DNA of 64,000 nucleotides, taken from NCBI RefSeq assembly GCF_000174755.1, contig NZ_ACLQ01000010.1, positions 1 to 64,000 on the forward strand, in the 5' to 3' direction. Of this stretch, positions 35,691 to 44,458 are shown in pieces. Made by a program: the position numbers and the translations under genes. The stretch comes from Capnocytophaga gingivalis ATCC 33624. GTDB taxonomy: Bacteria; Bacteroidota; Bacteroidia; Flavobacteriales; Flavobacteriaceae. Position 1 is the stretch's first letter, and every line of letters starts with the position of its first letter. A model generated the notes under the pieces. It was not told the DNA's origin and did no database searches. It was given only the letters and a program-made list of their open reading frames with translations.

Positions 35691-37178
35691 ATGAGTATAA
35701 AAAGTTTTCTCGCCCGAAAATGGGCTCAATATATACGCAAGAAGATTGATCTCTGGGCGAAAGATCCCATCCCTACCCAAGAGAAAATCCTAAACTCCCT
35801 TATACAAAAAGCTAAAAATACAGTCTTTGGCAAGGAGCATCACTTTGACCAAATCCACTCTTATGAAGATTTCATAAAGCAAGTACCTATCCGAGACTAT
35901 GAGGCTCTTTCGCCGTATATCGAAAGGGTGAAGGAAGCTCAGTCCGATATCCTCTGGCCTGGTAAGCCGCTCTACTTTGCCAAAACCTCTGGCACAACCA
36001 GTGGGGCTAAGTACATCCCCCTGACCAAAGAGTCGATGCCTTATCATATCCAAGCGGCTCGTGATGCCATTATGTGCTATATAGCCCAAACAGGGAAGGC
36101 GGATTTTGTAAATGGTAAAATGATTTTCCTACAGGGAAGCCCTATCTTGGAAAAGAAAAATGGCATCCTCTTAGGAAGACTCTCTGGAATCTCTGCCCAC
36201 TATGTCCCCAAATACCTACAAAGAAACCGAATGCCCTCTTGGGAGACTAACTGTATAGAGGATTGGGAAACAAAAATAGATGCTATTGTCAAGGAAACTA
36301 TCAAGGAGGATATGACCGTAATCAGTGGAATCCCCCCCTGGGTACAAATGTACTTCGAACGACTACAAGAGAAATCTCATAAGCCCATAGGAGAGCTGTT
36401 TCCCCACTTCCAACTCTTTATCTACGGAGGGGTCAACTACGAACCTTACCGCCAGAAGTTCGAGCATCTGATCGGGCGTAGAGTGGATTCTATAGAGCTT
36501 TATCCTGCTAGCGAAGGCTTTTTCGCCTATCAAGATAGCCAAAACGAAAAGGGTATGCTCTTGTTGCTCAACTCTGGTATTTTTTATGAGTTTGTCGAAG
36601 CTGATACCTTCTTCAGTGAAAACCCAAAGCGCATTTCTCTCAAGGACGTACAGCTGGGCGTGAATTACGTACTTATTGTCTCCACTAATGCAGGCTTATG
36701 GGGCTACAACATGGGAGACACTGTCATGTTCACCAGTCTCTCCCCTTACCGTATCGTGGTAACAGGGCGTATCAAGCACTTTATTTCCGCCTTTGGCGAA
36801 CATGTCATTGCCAAGGAAGTAGAGGAAGCTCTTGCCCAAGCAGTAAGCAAAGCAGGGGGTGAGGTCAGTGAGTTCACCGTAGCCCCTCAGGTGAATCCTG
36901 CCCCTGGGGAACTCCCTTACCATGAGTGGTTTATTGAATTCGAAAAACTCCCAGAGGACATAGAGACCTTTGCCAATACTCTTGACCAAGGTCTTCAAGC
37001 ACAGAACAGCTACTACAAAGACCTGATAGAGGGAAAAATCCTACAAAGACTCAAGATCACTTGTGTCCCGAAGGGCACTTTTGTGGAGTATATGAAGAGT
37101 CAAGGTAAGTTCGGCGGACAGAACAAGGTACAACACCTCTCCAATGACAGAAAAATCGCAGATAATCTCAAATGGTAA
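35691..37178 (+). CDS. GH3-family acyl-adenylate-forming protein
   Basis: This 495-residue protein belongs to the GH3 superfamily. Plant members conjugate amino acids to jasmonate or auxin through acyl-adenylates; bacterial members are mostly uncharacterised. The ATP-binding motif TSGTTSGAKYIPLT is near residue 100. YPASEGFFAYQ near 265 and YNMGDTVMFTSLSPYRIVVTGR near 340, broken only at the usual loop, are family hallmarks. The natural substrate cannot be told from sequence. It follows the M23 gene by 7 bases. Confidence 0.9.
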   Translation: MSIKSFLARKWAQYIRKKIDLWAKDPIPTQEKILNSLIQKAKNTVFGKEHHFDQIHSYEDFIKQVPIRDYEALSPYIERVKEAQSDILWPGKPLYFAKTSGTTSGAKYIPLTKESMPYHIQAARDAIMCYIAQTGKADFVNGKMIFLQGSPILEKKNGILLGRLSGISAHYVPKYLQRNRMPSWETNCIEDWETKIDAIVKETIKEDMTVISGIPPWVQMYFERLQEKSHKPIGELFPHFQLFIYGGVNYEPYRQKFEHLIGRRVDSIELYPASEGFFAYQDSQNEKGMLLLLNSGIFYEFVEADTFFSENPKRISLKDVQLGVNYVLIVSTNAGLWGYNMGDTVMFTSLSPYRIVVTGRIKHFISAFGEHVIAKEVEEALAQAVSKAGGEVSEFTVAPQVNPAPGELPYHEWFIEFEKLPEDIETFANTLDQGLQAQNSYYKDLIEGKILQRLKITCVPKGTFVEYMKSQGKFGGQNKVQHLSNDRKIADNLKW

Positions 37179-37267
37179 GTAGGTTCGTTCTGAACACTTG
37201 TAATTCGCTTGATTTCCCTTTGAGTACGCTGAAGGTAAAAAACTCAATCACTAACCATTATATTTTG

Positions 37268-37275
37268 TATATTTG
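37268..37275 (+). promoter_or_regulatory. Putative -7 box (TATATTTG) of the nitroreductase gene
   Basis: TATATTTG lies 51 bases upstream of the ATG at 37327 and matches TAnnTTTG. No -33 TTTG is evident. Confidence 0.5.
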
Positions 37276-37326
37276 CACCAATAATTACTCAGTTGACCTT
37301 AATCATTATTAACTCTAAAATTGATC

Positions 37327-37842
37327 ATGAATACCACTGCAACTCTCATAAAACACATTATCAAGTCCCGCAAGAGTATTTTCCCTGCGGACTATACCGA
37401 AACACCTATCCCTGAGGAGATTATCGAGGATATCTTGGACATCGCCACTTATGCGCCTAACCATAAGAAAACCAAGCCTTGGCGCCTGAAAGCCTTCCGT
37501 GGAGAAGAGAAAACAGCCTTGGGTGCCGAACTCCAGCGCCTCTACAAAGGGCATGTCCCCGCAGAGAAGTTCTCCGAGGATACTTACAATGCTCTCGCTC
37601 AGAAAGTGGCCAAAGCAGATACCATTATCTCCATTGCTGTGGAATTCAGCGGAAAGGTTTCCCAATGGGAGGAAGTCGCTGCTGTAGCCATGGCGGTACA
37701 GAATATGTATTTGCTATGTACTGCCTATGAGCTGGGGTGTTATTGGGGAACCCCTGCCTTTGCCCCCAAACTGAAAGATTTCCTACATCTTACTGAGAAT
37801 CAGGAATGTTATGGAATATTTTTTATAGGAAACCTTCAATAA
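37327..37842 (+). CDS. Nitroreductase-family flavoprotein
   Basis: This 171-residue protein matches the small YdjA-like branch of FMN-dependent NAD(P)H nitroreductases. Visible motifs are SRKSIFPADYT near residue 14, ATYAPNHKKTKPWRLKAF near 40 (FMN phosphate contacts), AVQNMYLLCTAYELGCYW near 120 and the C-terminal GIFFIGNLQ. The start is set at the ATG 37327; an in-frame TTG six bases earlier is less likely. Its TAA stop opens a 7-base repeat array that fills the gap to recN. Confidence 0.9.
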   Translation: MNTTATLIKHIIKSRKSIFPADYTETPIPEEIIEDILDIATYAPNHKKTKPWRLKAFRGEEKTALGAELQRLYKGHVPAEKFSEDTYNALAQKVAKADTIISIAVEFSGKVSQWEEVAAVAMAVQNMYLLCTAYELGCYWGTPAFAPKLKDFLHLTENQECYGIFFIGNLQ

Positions 37843-37922
37843 TGATTAATGCCTGCAATGATTAATACTATATGTTATTCAATCATTGAACATTAATCAT
37901 TGAACATTAATCATTGAATTCG
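37834..37922. repeat. Heptad arrays between the nitroreductase gene and recN
   Basis: Two arrays lie back to back. The first (CTTCAAT, AATGATT, AATGCCT and others, from 37834) contains the nitroreductase stop. The second (37874-37922) alternates AATCATT and GAACATT in strict 7-base register for seven units and ends on the first base of the recN GTG start codon. Confidence 0.8.
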
Positions 37923-39580
37923 TGTTACAATCATTAGCTATCAAGAACTTTGCCCTTATTGAGGACATCAAGATTCATTTCTCTAAGGGCTTTACTATTA
38001 TCACAGGAGAGACAGGCTCTGGGAAGTCTATCCTCCTAGATGCGCTTGCTTTGGTCTTAGGCCGTCGGGCAGACCTGAGTGCGCTGAGAAATCCTGAAGA
38101 AAAATGTGTAGTAGAAGCTGAGTTTGCTATAGCAAGCTATGGCCTGGCTGATTTTTTCCAGCAGGAAGAATTGGACTATGAACCACTGACCATTATTCGT
38201 CGGGAGATTCTCTCTTCGGGTAAGTCTCGTGCCTTTGTCAACGACAGTCCTGTAACCCTTGATGTTCTTTCTTCCTTAGGAAAAACTCTCATTGATATCC
38301 ACTCCCAGCACGATACCCAGCAACTCAGTGAGGAAGATTTCCAATTCTTTCTCATAGACTCTTTAGCTGAGAATACATCCTTATTGGAGGAATACCAAGC
38401 CGCTCTAAAGGTATACAAAGGAGAAAGCAAAAAGCTCCAAGAACTCAAGACCTTTCAGGAAAATACCCAAAAGGAACACGATTACAATACTTTTGTACTT
38501 TCCGAACTACAGGAGATTGAGCTGGAGGAAGGTATGCAAGAAGAACTGGAGGCTTTCTACAACCAAGCCTCCAATAGTGAGACCATCAGGGACAACCTCA
38601 CTGAAGCAGCGAATCTCTTGGCCGAAGAGGAACAGGGAATCATGACCCAAATGCGCGATCTCTCCTCGCTCTTCTCCACCCTAAGTAGCTATTCGCCTCA
38701 GTACAGCGAACTCTACGAACGTATCGATGCCGCCTATATAGAGTTGGATGACCTCTCCCGCGAGGTATATGACCTAGCCGAGAACGTGGAGTTCGACCCC
38801 AAGAAGCTCGCCCGTGCTCAGAAAAAACTCCAAAAACTCTATGACTTACAGAAAAAACATAAGGTAAGTACCGTCTCTGAACTTATCCTTATCAAAGAGG
38901 CTTTGGAAGAGAAAGTCTCCCAAATGGAAAATATAGAAGGGGATATAGAGATTGCCCAAAAAGAAGTAGAGAAGGCCTTCCAAACCCTCAGCACACTTGC
39001 TCAAAAACTCCACAAGGTACGTGAGAAGGTAATTCCTAGGCTCACCAAGAGCCTACAGGATTCTCTTAAGGACTTGGGGATGCCCAATGCGCAGTTCCAA
39101 ATCAGCCTAACCCCTACCGAGCACTACCAAGCCAAGGGAAATGACAGCCTTTCTTTCCTCTTTTCCGCCAACAAAGGGGGGAATTTCGGGTTGCTCAAGA
39201 AAACCGCCTCTGGTGGGGAACTCTCTCGTATCATGCTCACTATCAAGCATATTTTAGCTACCAAAATAGCGCTACCTACCATTATCTTTGACGAGATAGA
39301 CACGGGAGTCTCCGGTGAGATAGCCCACAAAATGGGAGAGATCATGAAACAGATGAGCCAAAGCCGTCAGGTATTTGCTATCTCTCACCTTCCACAGGTA
39401 GCTAGCAAAGGAGATGTACATATCAAGATATACAAAACCGACATCGCAGGCCGCACCACCACCCAGTTCCAAGAACTTAGCCCAGAGCAGCGCATAGAGG
39501 AAATCGCCCAGATGCTCGGAGGAAAAGATATTACCGAATCGGCAAGGGAACACGCCAAGCAACTTCTTTCAAAAAGTTAG
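37922..39580 (+). CDS. recN: DNA repair protein RecN
   Basis: This 552-residue SMC-like ATPase acts in double-strand break repair. Walker A (GETGSGKSILLDAL) is near residue 30, long coiled-coil arms fill the middle third, the ABC signature TASGGELSRIMLTIK is near 425 and Walker B TIIFDEIDTGVSG near 455. The start is a GTG (37922); no ATG lies upstream in frame and the N-terminus LQSLAIKNFALIEDI matches the family. The GTG abuts a 7-base repeat array, so the gene may lack a promoter of its own and depend on the upstream gene. Confidence 0.95.
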   Translation: MLQSLAIKNFALIEDIKIHFSKGFTIITGETGSGKSILLDALALVLGRRADLSALRNPEEKCVVEAEFAIASYGLADFFQQEELDYEPLTIIRREILSSGKSRAFVNDSPVTLDVLSSLGKTLIDIHSQHDTQQLSEEDFQFFLIDSLAENTSLLEEYQAALKVYKGESKKLQELKTFQENTQKEHDYNTFVLSELQEIELEEGMQEELEAFYNQASNSETIRDNLTEAANLLAEEEQGIMTQMRDLSSLFSTLSSYSPQYSELYERIDAAYIELDDLSREVYDLAENVEFDPKKLARAQKKLQKLYDLQKKHKVSTVSELILIKEALEEKVSQMENIEGDIEIAQKEVEKAFQTLSTLAQKLHKVREKVIPRLTKSLQDSLKDLGMPNAQFQISLTPTEHYQAKGNDSLSFLFSANKGGNFGLLKKTASGGELSRIMLTIKHILATKIALPTIIFDEIDTGVSGEIAHKMGEIMKQMSQSRQVFAISHLPQVASKGDVHIKIYKTDIAGRTTTQFQELSPEQRIEEIAQMLGGKDITESAREHAKQLLSKS

Positions 39581-39586
39581 AAAGTT

Positions 39587-40087
39587 ATGACTCACCTAAC
39601 TATCCAAGGAAGGAGCCTTACTGCTATGGAATGGGGAAACAGAATATTACTACTCATGCTAACTACTTTTTTTGTTAGTGGCGTAAGTCATAGCTTTCTA
39701 ACAGATACTCTTGACCCAATAGGTTTTTTGTTACGTATTCTTCTGGTAGTAGCTACCGCTTCGATAATCATTTATATACTCATAATGATTTTTAAAGAGT
39801 ACAAGTACACCCTATACACCCTCGTTATCCGTGGGGAGAAGCTAAAAATACATTATAAAGAACAGATTTTATATTCTTTGGATAAAGATGCTATCAAAAT
39901 GGCTTATTTTTTCAACCTCTCAGAGGAGAGATATAAAATGAGTAAGCCCTTCTTAGACTTATTCACAAAAGAAAAAGGTCGCATCCTACATCTGTGGATT
40001 GAATATAAGGATTATGAAGCCTTAAAAGCCTATTTTATAGAACAACATATCCCTGTAAAAGACGAAGTAATCTTTCTCAAAGACTAA
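39587..40087 (+). CDS. Conserved hypothetical membrane protein
   Basis: I do not recognise this 166-residue protein. Two adjacent membrane helices (LLLMLTTFFVSGV and LLRILLVVATASIIIYIL, residues about 20-70) precede a cytoplasmic domain with KYTLYTLVIRGEKLKIHY, a pattern like the start of a bacterial PH-like domain. It follows recN by 6 bases and precedes the ABC-F gene by 26, so all three are likely co-transcribed. Membrane topology is clear; function is not. Confidence 0.7.
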   Translation: MTHLTIQGRSLTAMEWGNRILLLMLTTFFVSGVSHSFLTDTLDPIGFLLRILLVVATASIIIYILIMIFKEYKYTLYTLVIRGEKLKIHYKEQILYSLDKDAIKMAYFFNLSEERYKMSKPFLDLFTKEKGRILHLWIEYKDYEALKAYFIEQHIPVKDEVIFLKD

Positions 40088-40113
40088 TAACAAACTCTTA
40101 AAACACCCTCAAT

Positions 40114-41979
40114 TTGAATTATTTATCTGTAGAAAACATATCCAAGGCCTATGGGGAGCGAGTGCTCTTCGAAAATGTGTCTTTCGGTATCAACAAAGAC
40201 CAAAAAATAGCCCTCATCGCTAAGAATGGTGCGGGTAAGAGCTCGCTCCTAAAAATCCTTATTGGTCAGGACACGCCCGATACAGGGCAGGTAGTCTCTC
40301 GCAAGGGACTGAAAATAGCCTTTCTCTCTCAGGAACCTGCGCTGCCAGAAGAGTTGACTATTGAGGACTATATCTTCCAAGAGGAAAATCCTATACTCAA
40401 GGTCATTCAGCAGTACGAACATGCCTTGGAACACCCTGAAGACGAAGTAGCCTACCAAAAAGCTTTTGAAGCTATGGAGCGGCACGAGGCTTGGGATTTT
40501 GAAACCCAATACAAGCAAATCCTCTTTCAGCTGAAACTCACTAACCTACACTTGCCTATCAAGCACCTCTCTGGAGGGCAACGCAAAAGGCTCGCCCTTG
40601 CTAATGTGCTCATTAGCAAGCCCGACCTTATCTTCCTTGACGAGCCTACCAACCACCTTGACCTTGAGATGATTGAGTGGTTGGAGAATTTCTTTGCCAA
40701 GGAAAAGATGACCCTCTTCATGGTAACCCACGACCGCTACTTTTTAGAGAGGGTGTGTAATGAAATTTTAGAATTGGACGAAGGTACCCTCTATAGTTAC
40801 AAAGGGAACTATACTTATTTCTTGGAAAAAAAACAGCAGCGCCTTGATCAGGAACAAGCCTCTCAAGAAAAAGCAAAGAACCTATATGTACGTGAGTTAG
40901 ACTGGATACGTCGCCAGCCTAAGGCACGTACCACCAAGAGCAAATCGCGTATTGATGACTTTGCCCTGATCAAGGAACAAGCCCAAAAGCGCCGTCGCGA
41001 ACATGTGGTAGAGCTGGAAATCGCTATGCAACGCCTAGGGAGCAAGATTATTGAACTGCACAATGTGGTGAAGAAATTTCCTGAGAAAACGATCCTTGAC
41101 CGCTTCTCCTATGTATTCAAGCGTGGGGAAAGGGTAGGAATTATTGGTAAGAATGGTACGGGCAAGAGTACCTTCCTAAACTTACTTACTGGGAAAATCG
41201 CCCCTGATGCCGGTAAGATTATCATAGGAGAAACTGTACAGTTTGGCTATTATACCCAACAAGGAATTGAGATCAACCCACAGGAAAAGGTAATAGATGT
41301 GATCAAGAAATATGGCGAATATATCCCTTTGCTCAAGGGGCGTACCCTTTCGGCAGCACAACTATTGGAACGCTTTCTCTTTGATCGCAAGAAACAATAT
41401 GACTATGTAGAGAAACTCAGTGGGGGTGAGCGCAAGCGTCTCTACCTCTGTACTGTCCTGATTCAGAATCCGAACTTCCTGATTCTGGATGAGCCTACCA
41501 ATGACCTTGATATCGTTACGCTCAATGTCTTAGAAGAGTTCCTTTTGGATTATGAGGGTTGCTTGGTGATTGTCTCCCATGATCGTTATTTCATGGATAA
41601 GATTGTAGATCACCTCTTTGTTTTCAAAGGAGAGGGTGAGGTACAGGACTTTCCTGGCAACTATTCTGATTATTTCACCTATGAACAGTCTTCTGTCAGG
41701 GAAACTCCAAAAGAGGAAAAAGCCCCTGCCACGAAGAACTCATGGCGCGGGGCTAATAGTACTCTTTCTCAAAATGAGCAACGTGAATTGTCTCGCTTGG
41801 AGAAGGAAATTGCTCAGTTAGAAGCTCAGAAGGCAACCATTGAAGCACATTTTACTCAAGAGGCACTCTCCAGCGAAGAACTACAGGAACAATCCCAAGC
41901 TCTCAGTGAAGTATTAACTCTCTTGGAGGAAAAAAGTGATCGCTGGTTGGAACTCTCTATCAAAAGTGAAGAGGGATAG
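40114..41979 (+). CDS. ABC-F family ATPase, Uup-like
   Basis: This 621-residue protein has two ABC ATPase domains and no membrane segments, as in ABC-F proteins acting on the ribosome or, for Uup, on DNA or ribosome maturation. Walker A motifs are AKNGAGKSS (near residue 38) and GKNGTGKSTF (near 342). Signatures are LSGGQRKRLALA and LSGGERKRLYLC, each followed by LDEPTNHLDL or LDEPTNDLDI. The linker and a C-terminal coiled coil (about 550-621) resemble Uup. The start codon is TTG (40114); no ATG fits. It faces a lipoprotein gene convergently with a 9-base gap. Confidence 0.93.
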   Translation: MNYLSVENISKAYGERVLFENVSFGINKDQKIALIAKNGAGKSSLLKILIGQDTPDTGQVVSRKGLKIAFLSQEPALPEELTIEDYIFQEENPILKVIQQYEHALEHPEDEVAYQKAFEAMERHEAWDFETQYKQILFQLKLTNLHLPIKHLSGGQRKRLALANVLISKPDLIFLDEPTNHLDLEMIEWLENFFAKEKMTLFMVTHDRYFLERVCNEILELDEGTLYSYKGNYTYFLEKKQQRLDQEQASQEKAKNLYVRELDWIRRQPKARTTKSKSRIDDFALIKEQAQKRRREHVVELEIAMQRLGSKIIELHNVVKKFPEKTILDRFSYVFKRGERVGIIGKNGTGKSTFLNLLTGKIAPDAGKIIIGETVQFGYYTQQGIEINPQEKVIDVIKKYGEYIPLLKGRTLSAAQLLERFLFDRKKQYDYVEKLSGGERKRLYLCTVLIQNPNFLILDEPTNDLDIVTLNVLEEFLLDYEGCLVIVSHDRYFMDKIVDHLFVFKGEGEVQDFPGNYSDYFTYEQSSVRETPKEEKAPATKNSWRGANSTLSQNEQRELSRLEKEIAQLEAQKATIEAHFTQEALSSEELQEQSQALSEVLTLLEEKSDRWLELSIKSEEG

Positions 41980-41988
41980 TATACCTTC

Positions 41989-42414
41989 TTAGTTGGCAGG
42001 TTGTGTAAACTCTACTTGTACTCCTGTTTTGGCAAGTTTTTGTTGAGCTCTGCTAATTTCTTTTTCGAGCTTTTGAACTTTCTTGTTACTGTTAGCCAAG
42101 TCTTTGTTTACTTTCTGAGCTTTCTTTAGATCACGTTGTGCCTTCTTTGCCTTAGCTGCAGAAGCAGAAGCAGATTCTGCATCGGAGAAAGCAGAGGCGC
42201 TACTATTAGCAAGACTATTAATGCTTTCTGCCTCTTGTTTTAATTTCTCATTGGTAGCTTGTTCTTTTACAAGTTGCATTTGCAAGTCATTGATCTTGCT
42301 CTGAAGTGATAAGGCTTTTTGTTCGTTCTCTAAGCGTTTCATTTCTGGAGATTTACCTCCACCGCAAGCTCCTAAGAATAGAGCTGTTACGGCCAATACT
42401 ACTAATTTCTTCAT
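41989..42414 (-). CDS. Coiled-coil lipoprotein
   Basis: This 141-residue protein has a lipoprotein signal (MKKLVVLAVTALFLGAC, lipobox LGAC). The mature part is almost wholly helical coiled coil (LENEQKALSLQSKIN to KLEKEISRAQQKLAKTG) with an alanine/serine-rich stretch in the middle, somewhat like Lpp or YgdI-type spacers. I do not recognise a family. The start is the ATG at 42414; an upstream in-frame alternative at 42477 would add a non-signal extension and overlap the promoter box at 42439-42446. Confidence 0.8.
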   Translation of the reverse strand: MKKLVVLAVTALFLGACGGGKSPEMKRLENEQKALSLQSKINDLQMQLVKEQATNEKLKQEAESINSLANSSASAFSDAESASASAAKAKKAQRDLKKAQKVNKDLANSNKKVQKLEKEISRAQQKLAKTGVQVEFTQPAN

Positions 42415-42438
42415 AAAAAATAGATATTTATTTTGGCG

Positions 42439-42466
42439 CAAAAGTAAGAATTGTCCCTGAGAACAA
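42439..42466 (-). promoter_or_regulatory. Promoter of the coiled-coil lipoprotein gene
   Basis: The minus strand has TACTTTTG (42439-42446) with a TTG 17 bases upstream, close to Bacteroidota spacing, about 25 bases before the ATG at 42414. Confidence 0.6.
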
Positions 42467-42617
42467 GTCACAAACATATGTTAAATATTGAGAAAATATC
42501 AAGGATTAGGGAATCCGAGGAACAAAAAATCGACATAAACTCTTTAGCACTTCATTTCTTTATCTTTTAATACTTAAATAAAAGTTAAAGAAAGCGATTT
42601 ATATGTATGAAAAGTTA

Positions 42618-42625
42618 TATATTTG
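42618..42625 (+). promoter_or_regulatory. Putative -7 box (TATATTTG) of lctP
   Basis: TATATTTG lies about 60 bases upstream of the permease ATG. The gap between the lipoprotein gene and this one is AT-rich, with no other recognisable feature. Confidence 0.5.
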
Positions 42626-42685
42626 CGGCGTTAAAAAGGGCTTTTCTAAAGTTTTTTGATATAAAAACCTACTAATACTTTTCTC

Positions 42686-44272
42686 ATGGATCTTTTCTTA
42701 AGTATTTTCCCTATTGTGCTACTGATTTACCTGATGGTAAAGCGCAATGCTTTTCCTTCATATGTAGCACTTCCTTTGATTGCAGGAATTGTCTACATAT
42801 TGCAATTATTCTATTTCAAAAACGAATTTATATTGCTCAATGCCAACGTTGTCTCAGCGATTATTTCAGTATTCACCCCTATTTCTGTAATTTTCGGAGC
42901 AGTCTTCTTCAATCGTATGATGGAAACCTCTGGAGCTATGAATACCCTAAGAAGCTGGCTGGGCAATATCAGTGAGAACCCAGTAGCACAGCTGATGATC
43001 ATAGGTTGGGCTTTTGCTTTTATGCTGGAGGGAGCCAGTGGGTTTGGTACTCCTGTAGCCATTGCAGCACCTATCTTAGTAGGTATTGGCTTCAAACCAA
43101 TGCAAGTGGTGATGCTCGCTTTGGTAATGAACTCCGTACCGGTCTCCTTTGGGGCGGTAGGTACTCCTACTTGGTATGGCTTCAAGACACTCTTAGACAG
43201 TGGTACTATAGGTGGGGAGGATGTCTCTTCCATTGGGAAATATTCTGCTCTTATCCATTTTGTAGCTGCCTTTGTTATTCCTATACTTGCGCTACGATTC
43301 ATTGTTTCTTGGAAAGAAATCAAGCAAAATATTCTCTTTATTCTTCTTAGTGTGCTCTCTTGCACCGTCCCTTACTTACTTATCGCCCAGTTCAACTATG
43401 AGTTCCCTTCCTTGGTAGGAGGAGCTATAGGTCTATTTGTATCCGTACTATTGGCAGGCAAGGGAATCGGACTGGCTAAAACAGAGCAGAAAAAAGAAAA
43501 ACAGCCCATTGCAGCTAAGACACTTATCAAAGCTTTTACCCCTACCCTATTACTTATTATTATCTTGGTACTTACCCGTGTACAACAATTGCCATTCAAA
43601 GCGATGCTTAACGATTCCTCCGAATGGCTGGAGTTCTCCTTGGGAGAATTGGGAATCTTCAAGGTATCTAAGGGGCTCATATTTTCAGTAGAAAATATTT
43701 TCAAGACAGGTGTAGGTGATAGCTATAAGTTACTCTATACCCCTTCTCTTATTCCTTTTGTAGTTACAGTAGTTATTTCCTTCTTTATCTTTGCTCTCTC
43801 TTGGAATAAGTGTAAGGATATCTACCTCAAGAGTGCTTTCCAGGTACAAAAACCTTTCTTGGCCTTAGTAGGAGCTATGATCATGGTCAAGCTTATGATG
43901 GTAGGGGATGATTATTCCATGACCCAAACCATAGGGAAGGGACTGGCCGATGCTACTCAACAGCATTGGGTCTCCTTTGCTTCGTTCTTAGGCGCTTTAG
44001 GAGCTTTCTTCTCTGGTTCCAATACTATTTCCAATGTTACCTTTGGGGCAGTTCAATATTCTGTAGCTACTGCCACGGGGCTTTCAGTACCGCTTATCTT
44101 AGCCCTGCAATCGGTAGGGGGGGCTATGGGGAACATGGTGTGTATCAACAATATCATTGCAGGCTGCTCCGTATTAGGCATCGATAATGCCGAGGGTACT
44201 ATCCTGAAAAAAACAGTAATTCCTATGCTTGTCTATGGTCTTATTGCTGCTATAGTAGCCTTCTTCCTATAA
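42686..44272 (+). CDS. lctP: L-lactate permease family transporter
   Basis: This 528-residue protein is a multi-span membrane permease of the LctP family, which takes up lactate or glycolate with protons. It has about 12 or more helices and the family motif GASGFGTPVAIAAPIL near residue 115, with NSVPVSFGAVGTPTWYG just after it. The second half repeats a similar pattern (GAFFSGSNTISNVTFG, then QSVGGAMGNMVCINNI). No lactate dehydrogenase genes are adjacent, so the substrate rests on family membership. A strong terminator follows at 44300-44346. Confidence 0.93.
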   Translation: MDLFLSIFPIVLLIYLMVKRNAFPSYVALPLIAGIVYILQLFYFKNEFILLNANVVSAIISVFTPISVIFGAVFFNRMMETSGAMNTLRSWLGNISENPVAQLMIIGWAFAFMLEGASGFGTPVAIAAPILVGIGFKPMQVVMLALVMNSVPVSFGAVGTPTWYGFKTLLDSGTIGGEDVSSIGKYSALIHFVAAFVIPILALRFIVSWKEIKQNILFILLSVLSCTVPYLLIAQFNYEFPSLVGGAIGLFVSVLLAGKGIGLAKTEQKKEKQPIAAKTLIKAFTPTLLLIIILVLTRVQQLPFKAMLNDSSEWLEFSLGELGIFKVSKGLIFSVENIFKTGVGDSYKLLYTPSLIPFVVTVVISFFIFALSWNKCKDIYLKSAFQVQKPFLALVGAMIMVKLMMVGDDYSMTQTIGKGLADATQQHWVSFASFLGALGAFFSGSNTISNVTFGAVQYSVATATGLSVPLILALQSVGGAMGNMVCINNIIAGCSVLGIDNAEGTILKKTVIPMLVYGLIAAIVAFFL

Positions 44273-44299
44273 TTGGCTAATTAACATATTGGCTAATGC

Positions 44300-44346
44300 A
44301 TTTGCCAATGTATCAGATTTTGTGGATACATTGGCAAATTATTTTT
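44300..44346 (+). terminator. Rho-independent terminator of lctP
   Basis: A perfect 15-base stem (44300-44314 with 44325-44339) has a 10-base loop and is followed by TATTTTTT. It lies 27 bases after the lctP stop. Confidence 0.85.
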
Positions 44347-44393
44347 TAGCTTATAAGGCTTCTAAGAGCCTCTATTGACCCTTCACGTTAAAT

Positions 44394-44428
44394 AACTAAA
44401 AACTAATCGCTAAAAACTAAAAACTTTT
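44394..44428. repeat. Heptad array upstream of typA
   Basis: Five 7-base units AACTAAA, AACTAAT, CGCTAAA, AACTAAA, AACTTTT lie just before the typA -7 box. Confidence 0.75.
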
Positions 44429-44431
44429 TCG

Positions 44432-44439
44432 TACTTTTG
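44432..44439 (+). promoter_or_regulatory. Putative -7 box (TACTTTTG) of typA
   Basis: TACTTTTG ends 19 bases before the typA ATG. The usual -33 position falls within the 7-base repeat array, and no TTTG is present there. Confidence 0.6.
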
Positions 44440-44458
44440 CCCCCTAAAAATATTTTAT